Made by a program: the position numbers and the translations under genes | Part shown: positions 42,116 to 50,503 of the stretch, in pieces | How the letters are laid out: each line of letters begins with the position of its first letter | Position numbering within the stretch: the first letter of the stretch is position 1 | Origin: Altererythrobacter sp. TH136 | GTDB taxonomy: Bacteria; Pseudomonadota; Alphaproteobacteria; Sphingomonadales; Sphingomonadaceae | Direction of reading: 5' to 3' | Length of the DNA stretch: 64,000 nucleotides | Assembly (NCBI RefSeq): GCF_007065885.1 | Contig: NZ_CP041409.1 | Coordinates: forward strand, 1,213,501 to 1,277,500 | Notes under the pieces: generated by a model | The model's database searches: none | The model's input: the letters and a program-made list of their open reading frames with translations, nothing else | Told to the model about the DNA's origin: nothing

Positions 42116-42514
42116 ATGGGTTTGACGATCGGCCAGATGAGCAAGGCGACCGGCGTGAAGCCGGTCACCATTCGGTTTTACGAGAAGAATGGCTTGCTTA
42201 AGACGCCCAGCCGCAGGGACAACAATTACCGGGCGTATGGGCAGGACGACCTTGATAGGCTTTCATTCATTCGGCGTGCCAGGAAGCTAGGTTTTAGCCT
42301 CGAGCAGATCGCCGCGCTCCTGACATTATCAGACAGCAAAGGTCAGGACTGTTCGAGTGTGGACCGCATTGCGCGTGAGCACCTCTCCGAAGTGGAGCGA
42401 AAGCTCGCGGACCTTAATGCCCTTCGTCGTGAGCTACAGTCAGTGGTCTCGTCGTGCGCAGGAGGATCGGTAGGCGACTGCCGGATCATTGAGGCGCTCG
42501 CGCCCAAGAATTAG
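42116..42514 (+). CDS. MerR-family metal-responsive regulator (CadR/ZntR/PbrR-like), 132 aa
   Basis: N-terminal winged HTH: LTIGQMSKATGVKPVTIRFY, YRAYGQDDLDRLSFIRRARK, LGFSLEQIAALL. Metal ligands: Cys79 (QDCSSV) at the start of the dimer helix, Cys114 (SSCAGG) and Cys122 (GDCRII) in the C-terminal loop, matching the Cys triad of Zn/Cd/Pb/Hg sensors. Dimeric; binds the palindrome at 42082-42112 and activates the leftward operon when charged with metal. The exact metal (Zn, Cd, Pb, Hg) cannot be fixed from the sequence. Confidence 0.88.
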   Translation: MGLTIGQMSKATGVKPVTIRFYEKNGLLKTPSRRDNNYRAYGQDDLDRLSFIRRARKLGFSLEQIAALLTLSDSKGQDCSSVDRIAREHLSEVERKLADLNALRRELQSVVSSCAGGSVGDCRIIEALAPKN

Positions 42515-42636
42515 CGACAACTGTCGGTTTTGAAGCCTTGGCGGTGGAGTTGATCAGCCCGCTGGCACGAAACCTCCTACGGCGGCGCGCGCCCTACAAT
42601 TTACTCGTATCGGAAAGCAACGTCTGGCTGAATGTG

Positions 42637-42960
42637 CTACAGAGGGCGGGGTCCGAAGAGGATTATTGCTGCACCCACTAGGCACACTGCAGCGCCTGTC
42701 ATATCCCAGCGGTCTGGCGTCGCTCCTTCAACCACCCACAACCACGCCACCGCAGCGACGATATAGACGCCTCCATAAGCCGCATACGTGCGCCCAGCGT
42801 GCTCCGCATCAACAAGCGTCAGCAGATACGCGAAAAGCGCCAATGACAGCACTCCAGGCACAAGCCACCACTGCGACTTGTCCATTCGGAGCCAAGCCCA
42901 GAAAGCGAAGCAGCCCGCAATTTCGGCCAGTGCGGCTCCGATGTAGGCAAATGCTGACAT
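42637..42960 (-). CDS. YnfA-family small membrane protein, 107 aa
   Basis: Four hydrophobic helices fill the protein: [20 protein letters not shown], the linker, [37 protein letters not shown] and the last helix with [23 protein letters not shown] is the UPF0060/YnfA signature; such proteins resemble small multidrug-resistance transporters, function uncertain. The ATG overlaps the stop of the VOC gene (TGATG), so the two are coupled. Both lie downstream of the MerR gene, on the opposite strand. Confidence 0.85.
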   Translation of the reverse strand: MSAFAYIGAALAEIAGCFAFWAWLRMDKSQWWLVPGVLSLALFAYLLTLVDAEHAGRTYAAYGGVYIVAAVAWLWVVEGATPDRWDMTGAAVCLVGAAIILFGPRPL

Positions 42961-43355
42961 CAATTTTGAATAAGGCGCAGGAGGGTGCCGTCAGGATCGA
43001 TAAGCGCTGCGATGGTAAGCCCGCTGTCTTCCTTCTGCGGAGGCTGAACACGCGGATGTCCCCAACACTGCTCAGGCACACCAGCCTCTGTGCACAGGGC
43101 GTAGAAACCCGATAGATCATCCAGCCGAAGGCAGCAGCTGAACCAGCTATCCGCAGGATTTAGCTCCGGATGAGGGAAGAATTCTAGGGTGAGGCTGTCC
43201 CGCGTCAATACCATCCAGCCGTCATCTCTCCACCCTTCGATGAAACCAAGACGCGAGTAGAACGACGAGGTCGACTCAAAATCTCTCGATGGCAGGTTGG
43301 GCGTTACTTGATCCAATCTCAGACATTCAGGCCAGTCGGGTTGCCGCACCCACAA
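42960..43355 (-). CDS. VOC-superfamily (bleomycin-resistance-like) protein, ~131 aa
   Basis: Vicinal-oxygen-chelate fold: [60 protein letters not shown], and [19 protein letters not shown]. The layout is that of BLMA-type bleomycin-binding proteins, which sequester the drug, and of small glyoxalase-like enzymes. The start is unclear; a TTG at 43355 opens the frame, and an internal TTG at the LDQVTPN segment would begin at the usual family N-terminus. Coupled to the YnfA gene; together they look like a small drug/stress resistance pair. Confidence 0.8.
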   Translation of the reverse strand: MWVRQPDWPECLRLDQVTPNLPSRDFESTSSFYSRLGFIEGWRDDGWMVLTRDSLTLEFFPHPELNPADSWFSCCLRLDDLSGFYALCTEAGVPEQCWGHPRVQPPQKEDSGLTIAALIDPDGTLLRLIQN

Positions 43356-43401
43356 ACGGACAGGCTGCTTCTTGGTTTAGGACACAGATTTGAGCCTCGG
43401 G

Positions 43402-43656
43402 ATGTTCTTCATTCTCCTGTCTGTGGTGGTGCTAGCTCTCTGCGCTAGCATCTGGTGGGCTTGCACAAGAGTAGCCTCGATGGGTGCCGCCAGCCGAGCC
43501 GGACTAGCGGCCATGTTGCCGCTCGTTTGCTTTTGGGCGTGGTTACAATGGGACGGGTCACTCTTTAATGATGTTGTTTTCGCAATTTTTGTTTTGCCGC
43601 TCCTGTTACTAGAGGGCGGATTGCTTTCGCTTTTGGAAGGGAGGCGATCACGTTGA
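43402..43656 (+). CDS. possible small membrane protein, 84 aa
   Basis: Three hydrophobic segments: MFFILLSVVVLALCASIWWA, MLPLVCFWAWL, VVFAIFVLPLLLLEGGLLSL, with positive residues on the interhelical loop and C-terminus. It diverges from the VOC gene. The start has no clear ribosome-binding site and no family is recognised, so it could be spurious; the strong hydrophobic pattern is the only support. Confidence 0.35.
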   Translation: MFFILLSVVVLALCASIWWACTRVASMGAASRAGLAAMLPLVCFWAWLQWDGSLFNDVVFAIFVLPLLLLEGGLLSLLEGRRSR

Positions 43657-44535
43657 AGTTGTCCGCTTTCCACCCATTTGCGGACGTTGACGACCGGCGC
43701 AGGTGTGCCTGAAAGTAGACCGTCCGCTTTCACCGTTCGCTGACGAAAAGCAGACTGGCAGCAAACGATTAATAGCGGACCTTCAGCCAGCGCTGCGATG
43801 GCCCGATGCAGCTCATCAATACGCGCGAAAACCTTAGCACATCAGCGGCGGTCTTTTATTAGGAAAGACCAGGGACGAGATGCCATAGGAGATGGTGGGG
43901 ATCACGGGCGAAATGGGAGCAGTCGGTATGGGATCGATGAACCACGAACGCTGTGCCCGAGTACCCTTGCTTACCGCTGTTAATGACCGAAGGAACCGCG
44001 CGCGCCGCACCGAGAACGCCGCCTGGAGCTAAGGCTGTAAGGTTGCCAGTTCCATCCGGGGGCTCGGGTGGACGCTATTGTTCAGTCGCCACTTCGTCCT
44101 TCACGACACCGCCACGGCAGAAACGTACTTCCGAAATCAACACTAAAATCGTCCACATGCCGGATAGATGCTGGCCGACTATCTTCCGGAACTGAGGCCG
44201 TCGAAAAGAAGATCGGATCCGCCTGATCCCAAGTGCAGTGGAGTAGTCAACCTCCGGGGTGACCTAAACCGAAGGGAACTGGCAGTTTGCTGCTAGCGCC
44301 GATCGCCAGCACCGAATGTTCAAGCCACACCTCGAAGCGAAGCGGGATTCCGAGTTGCCAGAATTTCGCGCTGTAAGAAAGTTTCATACACTGAACGCGC
44401 GGCAGAGCAAAAGTCGGACTCTCCCTACCAAATGCGACATATTGCCCACCGTCCTATTGCCAGATGACGGTAAACTGCTTTAGCTTCGCGTTCGAAGGTG
44501 CCGCAACAGATGGCGCCTCGAGTGGAGAGATGCGA
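43657..44535. other. long intergenic region ahead of the TonB receptor
   Basis: About 880 bases without a credible gene. The first part has the short repeated motif CCGCTTTC near 43665 and 43726. The remaining frames are short, have no ribosome-binding site and no family-like sequence. It probably contains the receptor's promoter; I could not place one. A decayed gene is possible. Confidence 0.45.
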
Positions 44536-47500
44536 ATGAGGATCAAGGCCGCCCTGCTTGCTGGCATTTGTGCGTCGGTTGCTTCAGTTCCCGCATATGC
44601 CCAGGACGACACGCCTACCGACCCCGTGGGGGCCGAGGAGGGCAGCGTCATCGTTGTCACGGCGCAACGCCGGGCCGAGGCTCTGCAGAACGTGCCGATC
44701 GCGGTTAGCGCATTCACGGCCGAAGCGCTTGAAGCACAGCAGATCAAAACGACATCGGACCTCCAGCTCACGCTGCCGAACGTCACGTTCACGAAGACGA
44801 ACTTCACCAGCTCGAGCTTTACCATCCGCGGGATCGGCGACCTGTGCGTCGGCGTGTCATGCGACAGCGCGACGGCAATCCACCTGAACGACGCCCCCCT
44901 ATTCGGCACCCGCCTGTTCGAAGGCGAGTTCTATGATCTTGCCCAGATCGAGGTCCTGCGCGGACCGCAGGGCACACTGTTTGGACGCAACGCCACCTCT
45001 GGGGTGGTCAACATCCGAACCGCGCGGCCCGACCTCAGCGGCTTTGGCGCAGCCGGCGAGGCCGAGTACGGCAATTACAACAGCATCAAGGTCAAGGGGA
45101 TGGTGAACCTTCCCGTTGGCGAAACCCTCGGGGTTCGCATCGCGGGGTTCTATCTGAACCGTGACGGTTACACTTTCAATCAATTCAACGGAGACCGCTA
45201 CGACGACCGCGACATGTACGGCATTCGTGGCTCGCTGCGGTGGGAGCCTTCAAGCAGCACGACGGTCGATCTGGTGGCGCAGTACTTCCGCGAGAACGAC
45301 AAGCGCATGCGCATTCAGAAGCAGCTGTGCCAGCGTGATCCGACTGGCGTGCTGGGTTGCCTCAACTCCCGTCTCGACAATAGCTTCACGAACGGCAACT
45401 CGACGCTGGGAGCGATTTTCGCGTCGCAGGAATTCTTCCGCATCCGCGGTGTGCCAGCAGGTCAGACGGCGCTGACACCTAATTTCTCGACGGGCAGCCT
45501 TTACGGGACCGACGTGTTCGCCGCCGCTGCGAATCCCGAAGATCCCCGGGTGATCAACACCGCTTTCGAGCCCAACTACTTTGCCGAGGAGTGGATCGTC
45601 CAAGGGCAAGTCAATCAGGAGCTTGGCGGCGGTCTGAACGTCAAGCTGGGGGGCAACTGGCAGAAGGTCAAGGTGGACGCGCAGCAGGACTACAACAACG
45701 CTGCGCAAAGCCGCGCGCCGCTGCAGATTGGGCTCAACAACCTCGCTGCCGCAGCTTCGGGCGCGTTCGGTCCTGTCCTGCAAGCCTATCTCAAGCCGAT
45801 CGCGGACCGCCTCATTCCGGACGGTCCAAACGGCAAGCTCTGCACCTCGCAGTCGGACCCCAAGCTGGTCGGCGTGTTCGGCGCGGCGAATAACTCGATC
45901 TGCTCGATGAACCCACTCGCGTTCGACCGATCGAACGCGTTCCAGACCAGCTGGACCGGGGAAGCCATCGTCAGTTCCGACTGGGACGGGATGTTCAACT
46001 TCCTACTTGGAGGGATCTACGGAAAGCTTCACCTCGACGAGAGCAGTTATTACGTCAATGCATTCGGGCTCGACTATGCGGCCGGCATTCTCGGGGCGCT
46101 TGGCGCGGCGGGTGCGGGAATTCCACCCGGGCCTGGAACTTCGTATTTCTTGGGCTCGCCGTTTTACCGAAACACGTCGGACGACCTGAAGGTCACGACT
46201 TACGGTATATTCGGAGAGACTTATTTTGAATTCAACGACAAGCTCAAGCTCACACTGGGCTTGCGCTATAACCACGACGAGAAATCGGTCAGGGCTCGCA
46301 CGCCGCTGTTAGTCGACGCGGCGGGCGCTTCGGTGCTGGTGCCGACCGGTGCCACCGATCTCACCAATGCGCTTGGATACGCAAACCTCGATTATGATGC
46401 CGGCCTGCCCGGGCCGCAGGAATATGCAGTTCGCAGCGCGAGCTTCGAAGCGGTCACAGGTCGCGCCGTGATCGATTACCAGATCACTCCGTCGAACCTG
46501 CTCTATGCATCTTATTCGCGTGGCTATAAGTCGGGCGGCATCAATCCGCCTCTGTCACCGATCTTCGCGGTGCCAGAAGCGTTCGCTCCTGAGCACGTCA
46601 ACGCGTTCGAGATCGGCTCGAAGAATACCTTCGGCGGACTTCAGCTGAATCTGACTGGGTTCTACTACCAGTACAAGCAACTGCAGCTCAGCCGCATCGT
46701 TGCCCGCACCTCAGTCAACGACAACGTCGACGCGAACATCTGGGGACTGGAGGCAGAAGCGGTAATCCGTCCTGTGCCTGAGCTGACGGTCAACATGACC
46801 GCCAGCTACCTCCATACAGAGGTCGCTTCGGACAAGTACCTGTCGAACCCGCGGGATTTCGGGGGCGGGCGTGCGGATGCAGTGATTATCAAGGACATCA
46901 CCAACGCCGCGAACTGCGCCGTCGCCTCGTCCTCGGGCAACGTAGCCGGGGTCAATGCGTACGTCGCTCAGGTGAACAACTTGATCAACGCGGGCGTCAT
47001 TCCCGGCGTTTCTGCAGGTGCGGGGCTGCGGGCGCCGACTTCCTTCGGGCCCAATAGCGGGATTGCCTCGACCGGCGCGTTTAGCATCTGCGAGGCGCTC
47101 CAGGGGCTAGCGCCGAACATAGGTGCCCAATTCGGGGGCATCGAGACCAGCACCGTCATCGACGGCGTTACTTACGATTACTCGGCGGGTATCCCCGTCA
47201 ATATCAAGGGTAACAAGCTGCCGGGCGCGCCCAACTACAAGGTATCGATGGGGGCCCAGTATGCGTTCCCCATCGGCGAGGCCAAACTCACCCCGCGCGT
47301 GGACGTCGCCTACACGGGAGAGACCACCGGCAACGTATTCAATGGCAACGTCAACAGCATCGACAGCTTCGTGCAGGCCAACGCGCAGATCCAACTCGAT
47401 GGTCCGGACAGCCGCTGGTACGTCCGAGGTTACATCCAGAACATCTTCGACAGCACCGCGGTGACCGGCCTGTACGTCACTGATCAGTCGTCCGGCAACT

Positions 47501-47562
47501 ATACGAATATCTTTACCCTCGAGCCGAGGCGCTATGGCATCGCGGCGGGGTTCAGATTCTAA
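44536..47562 (+). CDS. TonB-dependent outer-membrane receptor, 1008 aa
   Basis: Signal peptide MRIKAALLAGICASVASVPA-YAQ, TonB-box-like stretch GSVIVVTAQRRAEALQNVPI, plug domain (VEVLRGPQGTLFGRNATSG) and a ~850-residue β-barrel ending in FTLEPRRYGIAAGFRF, with a terminal Phe as expected. Length and TAQRR-type opening are those of the FecA/CirA-like receptors abundant in sphingomonads. The ATG at 44536 follows GGAGAG at good spacing; the frame is open from 44464. Substrate not identifiable; the next genes encode a hydrolase and a thioesterase. Energised by TonB-ExbBD encoded elsewhere. Confidence 0.92.
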   Translation: MRIKAALLAGICASVASVPAYAQDDTPTDPVGAEEGSVIVVTAQRRAEALQNVPIAVSAFTAEALEAQQIKTTSDLQLTLPNVTFTKTNFTSSSFTIRGIGDLCVGVSCDSATAIHLNDAPLFGTRLFEGEFYDLAQIEVLRGPQGTLFGRNATSGVVNIRTARPDLSGFGAAGEAEYGNYNSIKVKGMVNLPVGETLGVRIAGFYLNRDGYTFNQFNGDRYDDRDMYGIRGSLRWEPSSSTTVDLVAQYFRENDKRMRIQKQLCQRDPTGVLGCLNSRLDNSFTNGNSTLGAIFASQEFFRIRGVPAGQTALTPNFSTGSLYGTDVFAAAANPEDPRVINTAFEPNYFAEEWIVQGQVNQELGGGLNVKLGGNWQKVKVDAQQDYNNAAQSRAPLQIGLNNLAAAASGAFGPVLQAYLKPIADRLIPDGPNGKLCTSQSDPKLVGVFGAANNSICSMNPLAFDRSNAFQTSWTGEAIVSSDWDGMFNFLLGGIYGKLHLDESSYYVNAFGLDYAAGILGALGAAGAGIPPGPGTSYFLGSPFYRNTSDDLKVTTYGIFGETYFEFNDKLKLTLGLRYNHDEKSVRARTPLLVDAAGASVLVPTGATDLTNALGYANLDYDAGLPGPQEYAVRSASFEAVTGRAVIDYQITPSNLLYASYSRGYKSGGINPPLSPIFAVPEAFAPEHVNAFEIGSKNTFGGLQLNLTGFYYQYKQLQLSRIVARTSVNDNVDANIWGLEAEAVIRPVPELTVNMTASYLHTEVASDKYLSNPRDFGGGRADAVIIKDITNAANCAVASSSGNVAGVNAYVAQVNNLINAGVIPGVSAGAGLRAPTSFGPNSGIASTGAFSICEALQGLAPNIGAQFGGIETSTVIDGVTYDYSAGIPVNIKGNKLPGAPNYKVSMGAQYAFPIGEAKLTPRVDVAYTGETTGNVFNGNVNSIDSFVQANAQIQLDGPDSRWYVRGYIQNIFDSTAVTGLYVTDQSSGNYTNIFTLEPRRYGIAAGFRF

Positions 47563-47705
47563 AGGGGTCATTGGCCCGCGGCCACGATGAAGCCGAGGAT
47601 AGCGGGATAAACCCCGTTAACTTCGGCCTCGTGGCGAACGTTGCATCGGAGCTGTCGTCGCTGATCTGGTGGCGATCACCTCTGGTTTCAGATACTCTTG
47701 GTTAG

Positions 47706-48611
47706 ATGAGCACTGAGGCGTTCTCGATCGAAGGTGCCGGCGGGATCACCCTTGCCGCGGAAGCTCACGGCGATGTTGGCGGAATGCCCGTCCTGCTCGC
47801 ACACGGCGGTGGCCAGACCCGGCGCGCGTGGAAGCGAGTCATGGGCGAACTGGCGCAGGCTGGCTTTCGTGCCATCGCATTCGACATGCGCGGACATGGC
47901 GCCAGCGAGTGGTCGAAAGCCGGCGCATATGACATTCGCGACTTCGCGGCTGACCTGGTTGCTGCGGCGGCTTCGATGGAGGTCAAGCCGGCTCTCGTAG
48001 GCGCCTCGCTCGGCGGCCTTGCCGGGCTGATGGCGGAAGGTGACCTAGCGCCGGGCACCTTCGCGTCGCTAACGCTGGTCGATATCGCGCCGCGCATGGA
48101 GCCGGATGGCGTGGCCCGCGTCGTCGGCTTCATGGAAGAACATGTCGATTCAGGCTTCGGCTCTCCCGAAGAAGCGGCGGATGTCATTTCACGCTACCTG
48201 CCCCACCGTCCCAACCGCAGCGCGGGCAGCGGCTTGAAAAGCTACCTGCGACAAAAAGCGGACGGCCGATACTACTGGCACTGGGATCCTGCCTTCATCC
48301 GCAACATAACCGTGTCTGGAGGCGAGAGTCCCCATCGGCAACGGCAGCAATTCGACGCTTTGGGACAGGCCGCCGCTCAACTGACCCTACCGCTTCACCT
48401 CATTCGTGGAGCATCCAGCGATCTGGTCTCTCTCGAAGCCGTAGCGCATCTGCGACAACTCGCCCCCCATGCAGAATACACGGACATCGCCGATGCCACA
48501 CATATGGTCGTGGGCGATGCGAACGACGCCTTTTCCGCCGCTATCGTGGAGTTCCTAAGGCGCCATCACCCCTCCGATACGACTCAGATGCAGGGGACGA
48601 GTGGAACATGA
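47706..48611 (+). CDS. α/β-hydrolase, 301 aa
   Basis: The classic fold: VLLAHGGGQTRRAWKRVM (oxyanion loop, HGGG), FRAIAFDMRGHGASEWS, and VGASLGGLAGLMA with the nucleophile Ser (~101). A late DATHMVVGD supplies a candidate catalytic His. Cytoplasmic serine hydrolase, most like esterases or haloperoxidase-type enzymes. Overlaps the PaaI-like thioesterase gene by four bases (ATGA), so they form a pair. Possibly acts on what the upstream receptor brings in; that link is from position only. Confidence 0.85.
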   Translation: MSTEAFSIEGAGGITLAAEAHGDVGGMPVLLAHGGGQTRRAWKRVMGELAQAGFRAIAFDMRGHGASEWSKAGAYDIRDFAADLVAAAASMEVKPALVGASLGGLAGLMAEGDLAPGTFASLTLVDIAPRMEPDGVARVVGFMEEHVDSGFGSPEEAADVISRYLPHRPNRSAGSGLKSYLRQKADGRYYWHWDPAFIRNITVSGGESPHRQRQQFDALGQAAAQLTLPLHLIRGASSDLVSLEAVAHLRQLAPHAEYTDIADATHMVVGDANDAFSAAIVEFLRRHHPSDTTQMQGTSGT

Positions 48612-49003
48612 TTGATCGAGACCGCTTGCAGGAGATGCTTCACCTCGCGCCGTTTCACCGATGGCTTGGGCTGGAGATTGCAACATGCTCCGATCAGGGA
48701 ATCGAGATCACCATGCCATGGCGCGAAGAGATCGTGTCGAACCCCATGATTGGGTCGGCGCATGGAGGGGTCCTGGCTTCACTGGTCGACCTCACCGGGC
48801 TTTATACTTTGCTTGCAGGTGGTGCCCCGGCGAAAGCGACGGCCGATCTACACGTCGATTACCACCGTCCTGCAACCTCAGGCCCTCTCACTGCTCATGG
48901 GCAGGTCGTGAAGTTAGGGCGGCAGATTTCGGTGGCGGAGACCCGGGTTGTGGGGCCCGACGGAAAGTTGATCGCCAGCGGCAGGGGCGCGTATTTTTCG
49001 TGA
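48608..49003 (+). CDS. PaaI-family hotdog thioesterase, 131 aa
   Basis: Single hotdog fold: GLEIATCSDQGIEITMPWRE, then NPMIGSAHGGVLASLVD (the HGG active-site helix), TADLHVDYHRPATSGPLT and SVAETRVVGPDGKLIASGRG. PaaI-type enzymes hydrolyse aryl- or acyl-CoA. The ATG lies within the stop of the hydrolase gene, so translation is coupled. Substrate unknown. Confidence 0.87.
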   Translation: MIDRDRLQEMLHLAPFHRWLGLEIATCSDQGIEITMPWREEIVSNPMIGSAHGGVLASLVDLTGLYTLLAGGAPAKATADLHVDYHRPATSGPLTAHGQVVKLGRQISVAETRVVGPDGKLIASGRGAYFS

Positions 49004-49032
49004 ACCGGATCGATTGTTAAACGCAAACGAAC

Positions 49033-50496
49033 CTACTGATCTCGAGCAGGCTCCTGCCACCCTAGGCCCAGTGACTTCTGCAGAGCAATCCAAGCTAAAG
49101 TAAGGGCACCTTTTGCCCGGACGAGGTCTGCCGAAGCCTGCTGCTGGTCGCGTAGCGCACGATTGAGGTCAGCCCTTGAGATCACTCCCGCCGCGAAGCG
49201 CTGGCGATTGAGGTCGGCAGCGCTATCGGCCTGGCTCTTGATCTGCGCGCGGGCTGCCAGTGCGACCCGTTGCTGGCCAAAGCGTGCCAGTGCTCGCTCG
49301 GCATCCTGTAGAGCCGAGAGGACGGTTTGACGGTAGTTGGCGACTGCCTCGTCTCGGACCGCCCCGGCGCGATCGACCGACGCGTCCACCCTTCCAAAAT
49401 CGAGGAAGTTCCATTCCAGGCGGGGTATCGCCAATGCTGAAAATTCGCCCAGATCAAAGACCTCTTCGGGGGAAGATCCGCCTAGGCCCAGAATCCCCAT
49501 GAAGGACAACTTCGGGAACCTTGCCGCTTCGGCCACCCCGATCCGCGCCGTTGCGGCGGCGAGACTGCGCTCAGCCGCCCTGATGTCAGGCCGACGCGCC
49601 ACGAGACTTGCTGGATCGCCGACAGTAACCTGATCCGGGGGCAAGGGGATATCCCGCGGCGTCGAAAGGTCTTCGTCAGTCGATCCCGGGACCCGGCCAA
49701 TCAGGATGGCAAGCGCATCGAGCAGGACGGCTTTGTCAGCGTCCGCTTCGGCGAGCTGGGACTTGAGAACTTCGAGCTCGGCGTTCGCGTTGCCCACCGG
49801 GAACAGCGGCAACGCGCCTTGCTGATACCGTTGATAGGTCAGGGCCAGGATTTCTTCCTGCAACTTTATCTGCGTCTGGTATTGTTCGGCGCGGAACTGA
49901 GCCTCCCGCAGGTTGACGTAGTTGCTGGCAACTTCAGCGGTCAGCTGGACCCTCGCGTCCTCCGCATTGGCCACGGTTGCAGCAGCCTGCGCATTGCTGG
50001 CCTCTACACGCCTCCGGGAGCCGCCCGCGAACTCCAACTCCCAATTGGCATTGAGACCCACATTGTAGAAACTGAGCGCGTCGTCGCTTTCCGCCTCCGG
50101 TTCGGTTTGCCCCGACGAGTGAGGTGGGCCGCCCTGGAGGTCGAGCCCGGGAAGACGACCCTGAATGGTGGTGGCCTGCGTCCCGAGCGTCGGCATTCTC
50201 CCCGCCCGATCCTGTCGGACCGATGCCCTGGCCTGCGCGATGCGCGCTTGCGCTGCCTGAAGCGAAGGATTGGCGGACAGTGCAGCCGTGACCAGCCGCG
50301 TCAGTTCAGCATCGTCGAGCAGCAACCACCATTCGGCAAGAGCCGGGTCCGACGCATTCAGCTCTTCGCCGGTGCGTACAAAACGATGGACGCTATCCGC
50401 CGACAGTATTTCAGGAGGGCCCCGGTAGTCCGGCCCAGCCGTACAGCCAGCCAGCAAGGCGATGAGGAGAAGCGATGGTATTGAACGGCGCATCAT
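49033..50496 (-). CDS. outer-membrane efflux lipoprotein (NodT/OprM-type), 487 aa
   Basis: Lipobox LLIALLAGC near residue 20 marks an outer-membrane lipoprotein. TolC-fold repeats include PSLQAAQARIAQARASVRQD and SLVARRPDIRAAERSLAAA, the family signature, and NWELEFAGGSRRRVEASNAQ. Forms the exit duct of the adjacent EmrAB pump. The ATG at 50496 or the adjacent one at 50493 starts the signal peptide; the frame is open from 50526. Third gene of the leftward operon. Confidence 0.9.
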   Translation of the reverse strand: MMRRSIPSLLLIALLAGCTAGPDYRGPPEILSADSVHRFVRTGEELNASDPALAEWWLLLDDAELTRLVTAALSANPSLQAAQARIAQARASVRQDRAGRMPTLGTQATTIQGRLPGLDLQGGPPHSSGQTEPEAESDDALSFYNVGLNANWELEFAGGSRRRVEASNAQAAATVANAEDARVQLTAEVASNYVNLREAQFRAEQYQTQIKLQEEILALTYQRYQQGALPLFPVGNANAELEVLKSQLAEADADKAVLLDALAILIGRVPGSTDEDLSTPRDIPLPPDQVTVGDPASLVARRPDIRAAERSLAAATARIGVAEAARFPKLSFMGILGLGGSSPEEVFDLGEFSALAIPRLEWNFLDFGRVDASVDRAGAVRDEAVANYRQTVLSALQDAERALARFGQQRVALAARAQIKSQADSAADLNRQRFAAGVISRADLNRALRDQQQASADLVRAKGALTLAWIALQKSLGLGWQEPARDQ

Positions 50497-50503
50497 GTTG
50501 GGC

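Noticed and set aside
43377..43733. Leftward 118-aa open frame
   Set aside because: Antisense to the hydrophobic small ORF and of low-complexity Ser/Lys composition, with no ribosome-binding site.
47575..47645. Possible terminator hairpin after the TonB receptor (CCACGA…GCCGA with TCGGC…TCGTGG)
   Set aside because: Stem interrupted by bulges, large loop and no T-run; not strong enough to list.
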